A stretch of DNA of 64,000 nt from Glebionis coronaria (Eukaryota; Streptophyta; Magnoliopsida; Asterales; Asteraceae), in the NCBI GenBank assembly GCA_025667525.1, contig JANFOE010002240.1:28437-92436 (forward strand), written 5' to 3'. The notes below the pieces were generated by a model. That model was given only the letters and a program-made list of their open reading frames with translations, had not been told where the DNA came from and did not search any database. The stretch's first letter is position 1; each line of letters begins with the position of its first letter. This document shows, in pieces, positions 11,978 to 21,409 of the stretch. A program made the translations under genes and the position numbers.

Positions 11978-12545
11978 TTTTCTAACAACACGACTCGACA
12001 TCACATTCAAGAAAACACCGACACCTCTCGACTCTCCCACCCTCGAAAACTTTCACTCGACATCAAAACAAAATCACCTCTCGACTCTCATCTCTCGGAC
12101 ACCCCTCACTCTCTCCCTCGAACCAAACAAACACAAACACTCTACTCAACCTTAACCCTTTTCTGAGACTCGATTTAAAACCAAAACAAACCTTCGACTC
12201 CACAACCCTCTCGACCTCATCACCTCAAACATACCCATCATACTCGACACACCCTCACACTCAAACTGACACAAACAGTGACTCAAACACTAAAACCTCA
12301 CTAACGAGACCCACAACACTCAACAACATCCTCTCGTTTCACCCTACAACTCTAAACAAACCCACCTGACACAAACCAAAGAAACTCGACAAACCATTTT
12401 GACAAAAAACACAACCTTTCACAAAAACCTCAACTCAACTCCCCTCCCTGGACACACACCCTCAAAACAAACACCCTCGGACAACAAACTCTCGACAACA
12501 AACTCTCGACTCAAACAACCACCCTCGGTCACACCAAAAACACAG
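11978..12545 (+). other. G-depleted C/A-rich leader of C
   Basis: About 570 bases almost without G except inside CTCGA or TCGAC words; most of the sequence is C, A and T. There is no ORF. Such a strand would form little RNA structure, in sharp contrast to the 3' half of the element. Confidence 0.8.
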
Positions 12546-13647
12546 AATGACGCTACAGAAGAGAGAGACTACAATTAAAACTTAAATTAAAAGGAGAAAC
12601 ACCTACCCGAGATCTTTTTAAAGATCTTGAAGTCATTCTTTCTTGTACAGCCTCATTTTTTCATTCAATTTCTAAGGGTATTTGATTAGATTCTATGATT
12701 TCGTAGATGATAAAGGATTTGGATTAGTGTGGGATTTGTGTTTTTTCTTTGTTGATGATAAAGGATTTGGTGGCTGGAAGTTTAGTTTTTGGTGACTGGA
12801 ATCTAATTGAGATGTAGTAGGCGTTGGAAACAAAGAGGGGCGGAGAGCTTTAAGATGAAGAGGCGTAGGTTTTTTAGTGTATTAGGGTAAGTCTGTGTTT
12901 TTTGAATGTGTATGAAGTCAGAGAAAAAGTCAGACGGAGGAACCAAAGTATACATAGGGTTGAGTTTTATATTATTGTGGGGCGGTGGAACTTCTCTGAT
13001 TGGGCCACGTTTGTATTAGACGGAGAATACAAGAGTTTCCACATTTATCACGTAGTTGATATTTTTTCTATTTTAAACAAGAGTTTGTATTAGACGGAGA
13101 TTAGACGTTATTGTAGGGAGTGGACACGCGTTTTTCCAACATATATCCGATTTTTTTATATTTCCAAACTCTTATCAGTTTTTCTACTTTTAAAAAAAAA
13201 ATCAGTTATATTTTCGAAAGTTTTTTTTAAGTTAAGTTATTTTTTATTATTTTTTACCTTTTTTATTTTAAAAATTTTATTTTTTGGATATTAACTTTTA
13301 TTTTTATATATTTTTTACTTTTTAATATCAAATTCTTTAGTTGATATTTTTTCTATTTTTTTACTTTTCAAATCAAAATTTTCTTTTTTAAATTAAGTTA
13401 ATTTTTTATATTAATTTTTGGCAAATCGTGTTGAGGCGGGTATTTTCAAAGTTAACGTGGAAAAATATTTGTCGGGATAAACGTTATTGTGGCCGGATTT
13501 CAAGAAAAACGTGACGAGTCAAAGTGACGAGCTTCATTTATATCATCCATCGAGGAATTTTAAGTATTATTTACGGGTCTTTCGTTTTTTCACGAACTCT
13601 AAAATCCCGACAACAACAACATCCCTGTCATTCTTAATCGATCTTTA
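12546..13647 (+). other. Remaining leader of C, non-coding
   Basis: Holds a short inverted repeat AGATCTTT/AAAGATCT (near 12610), a repeated word GTATTAGACGGAGA (near 13014 and 13087), and a T-rich stretch (13130-13420). The 63-codon ORF 12902-13093 has no recognisable similarity. Confidence 0.6.
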
Positions 13648-15855
13648 ATGGATTCGTTCGATTCGACATGTCAAAAGGGAGAGTTGTATTTAAGGCAAAA
13701 CGAAGTTAGGAAAAGTGGCATCACCTCCTTTCAAATACTCCAGTCTTATCTTGTCACTCTTTCGGGGATTCAAGGAGGGAGCGAATTTGTGACAATCTTT
13801 GGACAAGATCATCATATATTCATCGACTCAATTTTCACCACTTTGACCCAACTCGCCGAGCAACTCAACCATAACAACTTTAATCACTCTGCATCGACTC
13901 TTGCATATAAGGCTCTTGTGACACACCTCACGCCTTTCCTCCAATTCAATATCATCAAGCCTGAAAGTTCAGTGATTTGCCAATCATTTCTTCGAGATAC
14001 ACATACCGAGCTTCGAGTTTTCCGTGATACAATTTTGAAACTTATGACATCGGTCTCGTCTTCGATTTATGAAAGATCTCGACTTCAGCAAGGGTATGAT
14101 AATGGAGTGCAAGACTCTTCGACGCAAGAGGAAACTGGCCATACGGTTGAAAACTTGGAGCCTATCAATGCCAAGAGCACGGAATCAGGAGGACAACATG
14201 ATACCAGTGGCACGTCAGGGAATGTTCACGAGATCCTTCTTGATGACACCTTACCCGTTTATGACAAAGAGCCTGCAAACATGGTACAATGTAATGTTGT
14301 TTATGATGTATATGCTGATGATATGCCGCATATTGAGCATTCTGAACCTAATTATGACAAACATGGGATGGAAAAGAGTGATAGCAATACCACTTCTGAT
14401 TCATCCGATGTAAGTCATAACGGGGGAGAGATTGTTCAGAATGCTATAGTACATCATGATAAGTGTACTATAAATGCTTCATTGACTGCGTCTGATTCCA
14501 AGATTAGAGAGCTCGAAATGATTGTAGCTCAACAATTAAAAGATTTTGAGGATGCCAAACTTGAATTTTCTAAGAAAACGGACAAATTTGAAACATACTT
14601 TGAGAAACTTGAAAAGTCAAACGTTGTTCTTGAAAGAAAATTAGATCAAAAAGTTTTAGAGTCTAAAGCTGAAAAGGATAATCTTTTGAAACAAATTCAA
14701 CTGCTTGAATCTAAGTTGGCATCCCAAGATAACTTGCTCAAAGAGAATGAGACATTAAAGGCCCAAGTACAGGAAAAGGTTTTTGCTATAGCTGCATTGA
14801 AAAACGAGTTAAGGAAAAGTAAAGGACCTAGTGTGGACACTAAGCTTGAAAAACCATCAATCTTGGGGAAACCGCCTACAAATCAGTTCGTCAGACAACC
14901 GATTGTCAGACAACCTACTGCATTTAGATCCGAGCGATCACTATCCTCGAGACCACGGTTTGCCTCCCAAGTTGATTTGGGTCATATTTCTAGAGCAGTC
15001 AGTCCACCAACTAGGCCTAATGTGACTAAATCAGTTTTAGCAAGACCTCATCACATGATTGCCCCTAGTTGCTCTAAGAATAGTTCAATGAACACGTCTA
15101 GAACTAGTTCAACTGATGTGCGCCATGATTTTGGTCAAAGGGAAGCTATTCAAAAGACACATGTAAGAGATAGCAATGTCCAACCTAGTCAGATGCCTTC
15201 TAGTTTACCCAACACTGCTAACCGTAGCATGTCACATCCTAGGAGCATCAATCAATCATCTAGGAATTCTAGATCTTACTCGGACATTAAATATGCTACT
15301 TGTAAAACATGTAGAAAATGTGTCTTTACGGCAAATCATGATTCCTGTATCAAGAAATTACTTAATGAGGTGAACTTACGTGCTAGAATTAAGTCCCAGT
15401 GGATAGCTAAAATCAAACCCGTTGGTAAAGATTGGCGCCCCACTGGTAGAACTTTCACTCTTGTAGGAAACGAGTGCCCTTTAACTAGGATAGTCTCTGA
15501 TTCTACAAAGACTACTAGGGAGGAAATTGCAAAGGATGATACATCACTTAAGCCTGAACTTAAGATTTTCTATAAAAGGAAACGTTTGCCAACTAAGACA
15601 AGTAAATCATCCCCTCAGTCCACCTCTGACACAAGAAAAGAAAACCGTGAACCCCCACGTGCTTCTACAAAAGATATCTCTAACCCATGCAAAAGTATAC
15701 AACCTCCTAATGAGAATGCAGGTACCAAAGTTGATGTTCCAAAAGAACGAAGCGGTCCAATCATTGTATACCGTTCAACTAAGGACACTCTCAGAGTTTG
15801 GTTGTTGAAGAAGCAGATATCAGAGAAACTAGTATCTCAGGGGATTCATGGTTAA
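13648..15855 (+). CDS. Gag-like protein of element C, intact, 735 aa
   Basis: ATG at 13648 (MDSFDSTCQKG) opens an uninterrupted frame to TAA at 15853-15855, the only long intact retroelement ORF in the window. Residues 1-150 are a helical-looking region I do not recognise. About 150-270 is acidic and low in structure. About 280-390 is a strong heptad-like coiled coil (ELEMIVAQQL onward, rich in E, K and L). About 390-540 is basic and S/R-rich. About 550-570 holds a cysteine/histidine cluster (CKTCRKCVFTANHDSC), and near 615 is VGNECPLTRI. From memory, the last two occur between gag and integrase in daisy-family copia polyproteins; no protease follows. It probably makes virus-like particles or binds element RNA. 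Gag-like is an inference from context and these motifs. Confidence 0.8.
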   Translation: MDSFDSTCQKGELYLRQNEVRKSGITSFQILQSYLVTLSGIQGGSEFVTIFGQDHHIFIDSIFTTLTQLAEQLNHNNFNHSASTLAYKALVTHLTPFLQFNIIKPESSVICQSFLRDTHTELRVFRDTILKLMTSVSSSIYERSRLQQGYDNGVQDSSTQEETGHTVENLEPINAKSTESGGQHDTSGTSGNVHEILLDDTLPVYDKEPANMVQCNVVYDVYADDMPHIEHSEPNYDKHGMEKSDSNTTSDSSDVSHNGGEIVQNAIVHHDKCTINASLTASDSKIRELEMIVAQQLKDFEDAKLEFSKKTDKFETYFEKLEKSNVVLERKLDQKVLESKAEKDNLLKQIQLLESKLASQDNLLKENETLKAQVQEKVFAIAALKNELRKSKGPSVDTKLEKPSILGKPPTNQFVRQPIVRQPTAFRSERSLSSRPRFASQVDLGHISRAVSPPTRPNVTKSVLARPHHMIAPSCSKNSSMNTSRTSSTDVRHDFGQREAIQKTHVRDSNVQPSQMPSSLPNTANRSMSHPRSINQSSRNSRSYSDIKYATCKTCRKCVFTANHDSCIKKLLNEVNLRARIKSQWIAKIKPVGKDWRPTGRTFTLVGNECPLTRIVSDSTKTTREEIAKDDTSLKPELKIFYKRKRLPTKTSKSSPQSTSDTRKENREPPRASTKDISNPCKSIQPPNENAGTKVDVPKERSGPIIVYRSTKDTLRVWLLKKQISEKLVSQGIHG

Positions 15856-15863
15856 AGCTTACA

Positions 15864-16563
15864 CAGGACTTACAGTCACATAACAGACTGTAACTCGATC
15901 TTAAAAGACAGGAAAGTTCATCCCGATGATGACTTATCCTAAAAACGAGAAATTCATTTTTCTCGGGCATGAGCTTATATAAAAAACATTCCAAGTTTTT
16001 AAGCTCATGCATTAAGGCTTATAGATAAATGACAGTCTATAACCCGTTCTTCAAAGGCAGGAAAGTTTATCGCCGATGATAAACTTATCCTTACAATGAG
16101 AAATTAATTTTTCTCGGGCATGAGCTTATATCGAAAACATTCAAAGTTTTTAAGCTCATGCACAATGACTTACAGTTAAATGTCAGACTGTAACTCGAAC
16201 TTAAAATAAAGGAAAGATTATCTTTTATGATAACTTATCCTCTTAACGAGAAATTCACCTTTCTCGGTCATGAGCTTGTATTAAAACATTCGAAGTTTTA
16301 AGCTCAGAAAGGAAAGTGTATCTTTTAAATAAGAGAACTTTTCCTCATAACGAGAAATTAACCTTTCTCGGTCATGAGCTTTCCGTTAAAACAGTCAAAG
16401 TTTTCAAGCTCATGAAAACGACTTCTAAGTAAATGTCAGCTTAGGACTCGTCCTTCAGATAAAAGGAAAGTTTATCGCCGATGATAACTTATCCTTACAA
16501 CGAGAAGTTTACAACTTCTCGGACTTGAGCTTTCCCAAGATATTCCAAATCTTAAGCTCAAGT
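15864..16563 (+). repeat. Stem-loop array of C: five degenerate units of up to 150 bp
   Basis: Units begin near 15868, 16018, 16167, 16309 (lacking its first hairpin) and 16421. Each full unit holds four consecutive inverted repeats: H1 (TTACAGTC/GACTGTAA, 15870-15893), H2 (GGAAAGTT.../...AACTTATCC), H3 (CGAGAAA/TTTCTCG, 15946-15965) and H4 (GCATGAGCTTA/TAAGCTCATGC, 15967-16010, with an inner stem). Stem sequences change between units on both arms together (see findings). No ORF spans it. Confidence 0.9.
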
Positions 16564-17040
16564 AATTGGTTTTCAAAACTTTGAACACAATTTTTCAAAA
16601 ATTTCTCAAAAGGTTTTTCTAAATCTTTCAAAATTGTGTGTTCAAAAACGTTTTGATAAAACGAGCATGTCTTCTGGAATCGATAATATTTACGAACCTA
16701 GAAATGTCATTCAATAATTACACGGGGTTGTAAATAAAGTTCGAGCAGAAGTTCAAACTTTTAAAACATGCTCCATTATGGTTTGCTATTATTTCAGATA
16801 GCAACCCGCTTTTCATAATCAAGTCAAGCATTTCACCGGAAAGCTTTGACTCAACAACGGGAATTAATTTTCTCGGGGACGTGACGAGGTGACCAACATT
16901 CGTGAACAAGAACCATGTGCTTCTTTCATATGATGTTCTCCATTATTCAGGTCCAACCTCGTATATTGCTAATCTTGTGAATACATTATCATATATTATC
17001 TTTGCACGTGATAAATACCTTACACTTGTGTTTAAAAGGT
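16564..17040 (+). other. Further inverted repeats 3' of the array (C)
   Basis: TTTGAACACAATTTT pairs with AAAATTGTGTGTTCAAA (about 16580-16648). GTTTGCTAT pairs with ATAGCAAC (about 16781-16805). AGTCAAGC pairs with GCTTTGACT inside CCCG/CGGG (about 16806-16862). Non-coding. Confidence 0.65.
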
Positions 17041-17880
17041 ATTTAATTTACGTTTCAGCACACCCTCATTAATTTGAGGGGGAGCTTGTGTAACTCATGA
17101 AGATAATTGGATTTGCATTTTTCTTCCCAAATTTTCTTAAAACGCTATTAAATCAATTGATATTAAAAACATTGATTGAGTTAATATTTTTAATATGGGG
17201 GAGAAAATGTGATTTAATATGGGAAATGATTAATCACAAATGGTTTGACTTAACGTGCTAGCTCATCCCGACATGTGCGAAATGTTTTCGGATATCGTGG
17301 CATATGTTAAGGGGGAGCAAAATGGATTTGCACTTCAAAATAGATTTCATGGTGATTTATACTTACCCGCAACCCATTTATTTCACGACGATGAAGATTG
17401 TGGTGACATAAGGATGGTAGGATAGGTTAAAGTCCAATGATTTCTCTAGAACCGGAGGAATCTTCCCAAGGACATTCCATAGCTAGAAATAGTAGTCCTT
17501 AGGAAAGATGGAGAAAGATTGTGAACGTAGCTGAATGCCGACCAAGTACTTAAGTTAGCACTGGAACAATCACAACAAGGTGCTAGTGATGACGTATTGG
17601 TAAGCATTGAAGGGGTTGAAGAATGAAAAAGAATTGTAAAGATAAAGGGTGTAAAGAAAGAAGCCCTCCTTACAACTTAGGCAGAAACCGGGTCAATTCA
17701 TATGCTATTGAGATCATTTTAATGATTCTTGATATTGAAGATAGACATCATGGACCCAGTGATGCAAGGCACAACCCATCCCAGCTAACTCAGATATCTC
17801 TTAAAAGATATTTGTTTTAATCACACGGAGACAACACATTATCTATTGATTTATTCACTCCGAATAAATTGGTATTGAAA
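17041..17880 (+). other. Non-coding segment of C with repeated purine-tract words
   Basis: GAGGGGGAGCTTG (near 17085), ATGGGGGAGAAAA (near 17196) and AAGGGGGAGCAAAA (near 17309) resemble extra polypurine tracts ahead of the real one at 19161. The ORF 17623-17820 (65 codons) has no recognisable similarity. Confidence 0.55.
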
Positions 17881-18660
17881 AGGTGGCACTCCTCTCCAGC
17901 CTCCGATCACTAAAAATCCAAAATGCACGATCGAGTCTAGAGCCATTTGAGATCATCAAATATCTCATTAGGACACAATTTCTATTTACTTGCTTCTTCA
18001 CACACTGTGAAAAGTAAGAAAGTTCTTAAGAGTCCTACGCAAAATCTTCATGATCTTGCCTGAACATCCGAGTAATACGAAAGTATTTACAATGAAGATG
18101 GAAATCCTTCTTGAGCGAACGTCAAAAAGCTCATGGTAGGTGCTTGTGCGATTCTTTATGAATCAAACTTGTGATAACTGGAAAGCAACAGTGGTTTAAA
18201 CTCTTAAATGAATTTAAACACGTTCCAGGCCTCTACGCAATATCTTAGTGATCTTGCCAGAACATTCAGAGTAATACTATTAAGTATTTACAGTGACGAA
18301 TGGAAATCCTTCTAGTGTTAACATCAAACAGCACTTGGTAGGTAACTTGCAAGATTCTATACGAATCAAGCTCGTGACAACTGGAAAGCAACGATGGTGC
18401 GGTTCTTAATTGAACTTCACTTGTTCCAGGAACATGAATTGACGGCTTCAAATCATGCGGATAAGATTATCCAAATGATTCACTCTTTACGTTCGCAGTC
18501 AGCTTTGGACGGTCGAGTAAAGAGAACGGGTTTACCCGCGAAATCTTGTCAAGGAGGTTCTTAATTGAAACTACCTGCCACAAGTACGATATTTAATATC
18601 GTCCAACGGTCTTCACCGACCGGAGGTAAAATGCTACCAAATTAGAATGAAATGTTCAAG
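17840..18660 (+). repeat. Second stem-loop domain of C with a 2 x ~197-bp tandem repeat
   Basis: Units starting near 18035 and 18232 share CTACGCAA, GATCTTGCC, GAGTAATAC...AGTATTTAC and GGAAATCCTTCT. Each contains hairpins that are kept although arms differ: GATTC/GAATC around different loops, GAGC/GCTC versus GTGT/GCAC, and GTTTAAA/TTTAAAC versus GGTTC/GAACT. Flanking hairpins include ATTTATTC/GAATAAAT (near 17850), CTCTTTAC/GTAAAGAG (near 18484-18525) and ACGATAT/ATATCGT (near 18587). Confidence 0.75.
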
Positions 18661-19038
18661 GCCATTTCATCCGTGTATATTGTTTGTTGCTAACTGTCTT
18701 ATGCAGCGTAACAAGAAGGTGGCATTGCGGTGTACAATCCAGAAGAAGTCGTCACCACATGCTTATACTACATACACTTAGTACTTCAACAAATTCAAGA
18801 AAGTCTGAAGGTCAAGTCTTCCGCTGTATCAAACTCTGAAGCTTTCAAGAATTTAAAGGTATAAGTATGTGGAACATGAAGTCACGAAGAGGCAAATTTC
18901 ACAAGTGATGAATGCACAAGGTCAAGGCAAGGAAACATGCTCAAGACTAAAGTCAAAGATCACATCAAGCATATTCACAAGAACAAGATCGAAGACTCAA
19001 GCATAGATGCTAGGTTTAAGATTTTGTAAAATGGTGTG
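18661..19038 (+). other. Non-coding 3' segment of C
   Basis: A-rich sequence with many CAAG and GTCAAG words and no ORF over 60 codons. I see no feature here beyond a few weak inverted repeats. Confidence 0.5.
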
Positions 19039-19172
19039 ACCTCCCTTAGGGGGAGATTGTTGGAAATATGTTTTCCCAAAGAAAGTCTCAGTCACATCAT
19101 TATTAGCATAGATCACGAGCTATAGAATATTTAGAACTTTGTAACTTGGAGCGACCTCCCTTAGGGGGAGAT
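19039..19172 (+). other. Duplicated polypurine tract of C
   Basis: GACCTCCCTTAGGGGGAGAT occurs twice. The first copy (about 19040-19060) is followed by TGTTGGAAATATGTTTT, a diverged LTR start. The second (about 19153-19172) is followed directly by the real 3' LTR at 19173. The first looks like a relic of an earlier tract-LTR junction. Confidence 0.8.
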
Positions 19173-19495
19173 TGTTAGAAATACGTTTTTACGTATTTAT
19201 GAAGGATCGGTCGCTCCAAAGATATATTTTAGTATTAGGCTCGTGATCCAGTTTGTAGTAAATATAGTCCATATAGCCCACATGTAGGGTGGGCTATATA
19301 TACCCCTCCTAGCATGTTAGGAGGGGTGGTTCTTCATTCATACAACTTTTCATTTAATCTAATTTCACTTTCTCTCTCTACTTTTCTTTTCTCTCCTTTC
19401 TCTCTCTACACTTCATCTCCTTCTTCCCCATTTCCACCATCTAATCAATAGATCAATCCATCATTTACCAAATCTTAAGATATCGTAGACCTTCA
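19173..19495 (+). repeat. 3' LTR of C (323 bp)
   Basis: Copy of 10824-11146 without visible differences, followed by the GTTAC target duplication (19496-19500). Confidence 0.95.
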
Positions 19496-19500
19496 GTTAC

Positions 19501-21376
19501 AGGTTATCATTTTAAAAGTTAATTAACTTTACATGCTTATTAACTTTACAAGGTAATTAAATTAATAAATAATGACTTACTATTACAAGATTAATTAAAT
19601 TGATTTAACATGCTAGGTAATTAATTTAATTAAAAACATGGACTTAGGTTTATTATTAATTAATTAATAATACATGATTTTAACCTAAGTAATTATTTAT
19701 TTAAATTAGACTAAGTAATTAATTAATTATTAAAACCACGACTTATAATTAATTAATTCTCATGACTTAGGTTATATTAATATAATTAATAATACATGTT
19801 TTAACCTAATTATATCTTTATTTAATTAAATCACATTTTATTTAATTAAATACTTTTAACCTATAGTTTATTTAAATTACATGTAATAATTAATAAACTA
19901 TACTTTATAATCTCATGACTTAGAATATTAATATGTAAACACTTAGCTTATATTATTAGCTTAATTAACCAGCTTATAACTATTTATGGAAACTTTCTAT
20001 TTTTAGAAACTTATTTAATTAAGGCAGCTAATCTATTTATGGAAACTTTCTATTTTTAGAAACTTATCTATTTTAAGCAGTAATTCTATTTTTGGGAACT
20101 TTTTATTTTTGGAAACTTTCTATTTTAGGAAACCTGCTATTTTTGGAAAGTTATTTATTATTACACAGTAAGTATAATAATACATGAAATACCAGAAATA
20201 CTTAATTAGATTAAACAGAATATAAGATAATCACAGTTTAAGGCTTTAAACAGTAAAACATAGTAAGAACGTATAAAATAAGCTAAGACATGACATAAAA
20301 CCAGCTACGTATTTTGTAAACAGATACTTATTCATGTATGTATTTTTGTAGAGTTAGTGATACTGAAGTAGGACTCTCTTCCGTTCGTCTTCTTCGTTCA
20401 CTGGACATAAGGTACGGATTCCCGTCCTTTCAGTATGGACATTATTTCCTTATTAGGATTCCCCGTATGCAGCCAACTGTTTTCTCGTAGTATAAGTATG
20501 AGTTTGATTGCTTATGTTTTAATTAAGATTACCTATAGCCATATACATGCATGACCAGTTTCACCTAGTTATGGAGGTACCATAACCATAACATTAGAGG
20601 CACTGATGTTATGACTTCACCACGGCGAAGTGATTGCTCGTGGCGTCCCTTCAGCTTTTGGCCATTTATTTTTATTTATCATGTGGGGCGTATGGGTGCA
20701 TCCTAGTTACACGTTTTTTTATTCAGGATTACATGGTGAATGTGGTGTGTGCCTTGCATCCTTCACAAGGAGCTGATCCCTCCTACCCATAAAACCAGTA
20801 TATTAAATTAGAGGCAGCCCCTCTAATTTGCATGATGAGGTCACCCCTCCAAGTATTCATGCACGGTGGATTTTCATGACCTATATTGGCTAATGGTAAA
20901 ATATGTTAAACAGTTTTCATAAGATAAACATAAGGCTTTTCAAACTATAAAACCAGTTTTATGAACATGTTCCAGGTTTTCCAGGACTTATACATTTCCG
21001 CTGCTATTAAGTTTCTATTATGTTTTAGTCACTTATACTATGTATATATCCGTGCACTAAGCGTTTTGCTCAGCCGTTACATTCCTTTCCATGTCCCAAA
21101 ACGGCAGGTACCCTAGGAAAGACTCGAGCATTTGGAGGACGTGCATAGGATGGAAGCTGCTAGAGACTTCTTTTCCTTTTTGCCTTCATATACTTATGCT
21201 TGTTTAGTCTTTCATTCATTTCTTTTTCTTTATTATGTTTTGGGATTATGTTGGGAACCGATGTTTGATTCCGGTTATCCCTATGGTCATGTAATGTTTT
21301 ATACATTTATCATTGTATGCTTTGATGACACGCCATAATTACGCGTAACATTCCATTATCAAAATGGGGTGTTACA
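19501..21376 (+). repeat. 3' LTR of B, second part
   Basis: Resumes the B LTR exactly where it was cut at 10823 and ends TGTTACA at 21376. It differs from the 5' LTR by scattered substitutions and small indels (for example a few bases missing near 19807). The 68-codon ORF at 21132 is the LTR duplicate of 5368-5574. Confidence 0.95.
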
Positions 21377-21409
21377 ATTCCATCCCTCACCACGTTTCCC
21401 TTGAATTAG
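21377..21409 (+). pseudogene. pol: 3' end of element A pol, detached by B
   Basis: After the second ATTCC target copy, A's pol frame continues for a few codons to a TAG stop at 21407-21409, about the same distance past integrase as in sister element D. This shows that A carried an uninterrupted C terminus before B inserted. Confidence 0.8.

Larger units (their letters stand above)
10824..19495 (+). mobile_element. Element C: gag-only copia-like LTR retrotransposon nested in B's LTR
   Basis: Two 323-bp LTRs (10824-11146; 19173-19495), identical as far as I can read, start TGTTAG and end TTCA. The target duplication GTTAC is perfect (10819-10823; 19496-19500). A Met-type primer site follows the 5' LTR and a purine tract precedes the 3' LTR. 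The interior holds a 2.5-kb biased leader, one intact gag-like ORF (13648-15855) and 3.3 kb of non-coding stem-loop sequence. No protease, integrase, RT or RNase H is visible in any frame, so it must be mobilised in trans. It is the youngest layer of the nest. Confidence 0.95.
2399..21376 (+). mobile_element. Element B: Tekay-like chromovirus derivative with 3.2-kb LTRs, inserted in A
   Basis: Two copies of a 3.2-kb sequence (2399-5612; 9489-10823 plus 19501-21376) flank a 3.9-kb interior. Each LTR starts TGTAAAA and ends TGTTACA. The 5 bases before the first (ATTCC, 2394-2398) are repeated after the second (21377-21381), a perfect target duplication. An initiator-Met primer site follows the 5' LTR and a purine tract precedes the 3' LTR. 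The region just before that tract contains CGGGGACGAAT, typical from memory of Tekay/Del chromovirus tails, and RT and integrase remnants match that clade. The interior has no usable ORF, so mobility must have been supplied in trans or been lost recently. The 3' LTR is split by element C. Confidence 0.93.

Noticed and set aside
11660..12040. Minus-strand ORFs with repeated FGK or SEK peptides
   Set aside because: Products of the tandem TTCCGAATAG repeat, on the strand opposite to the element's transcript.
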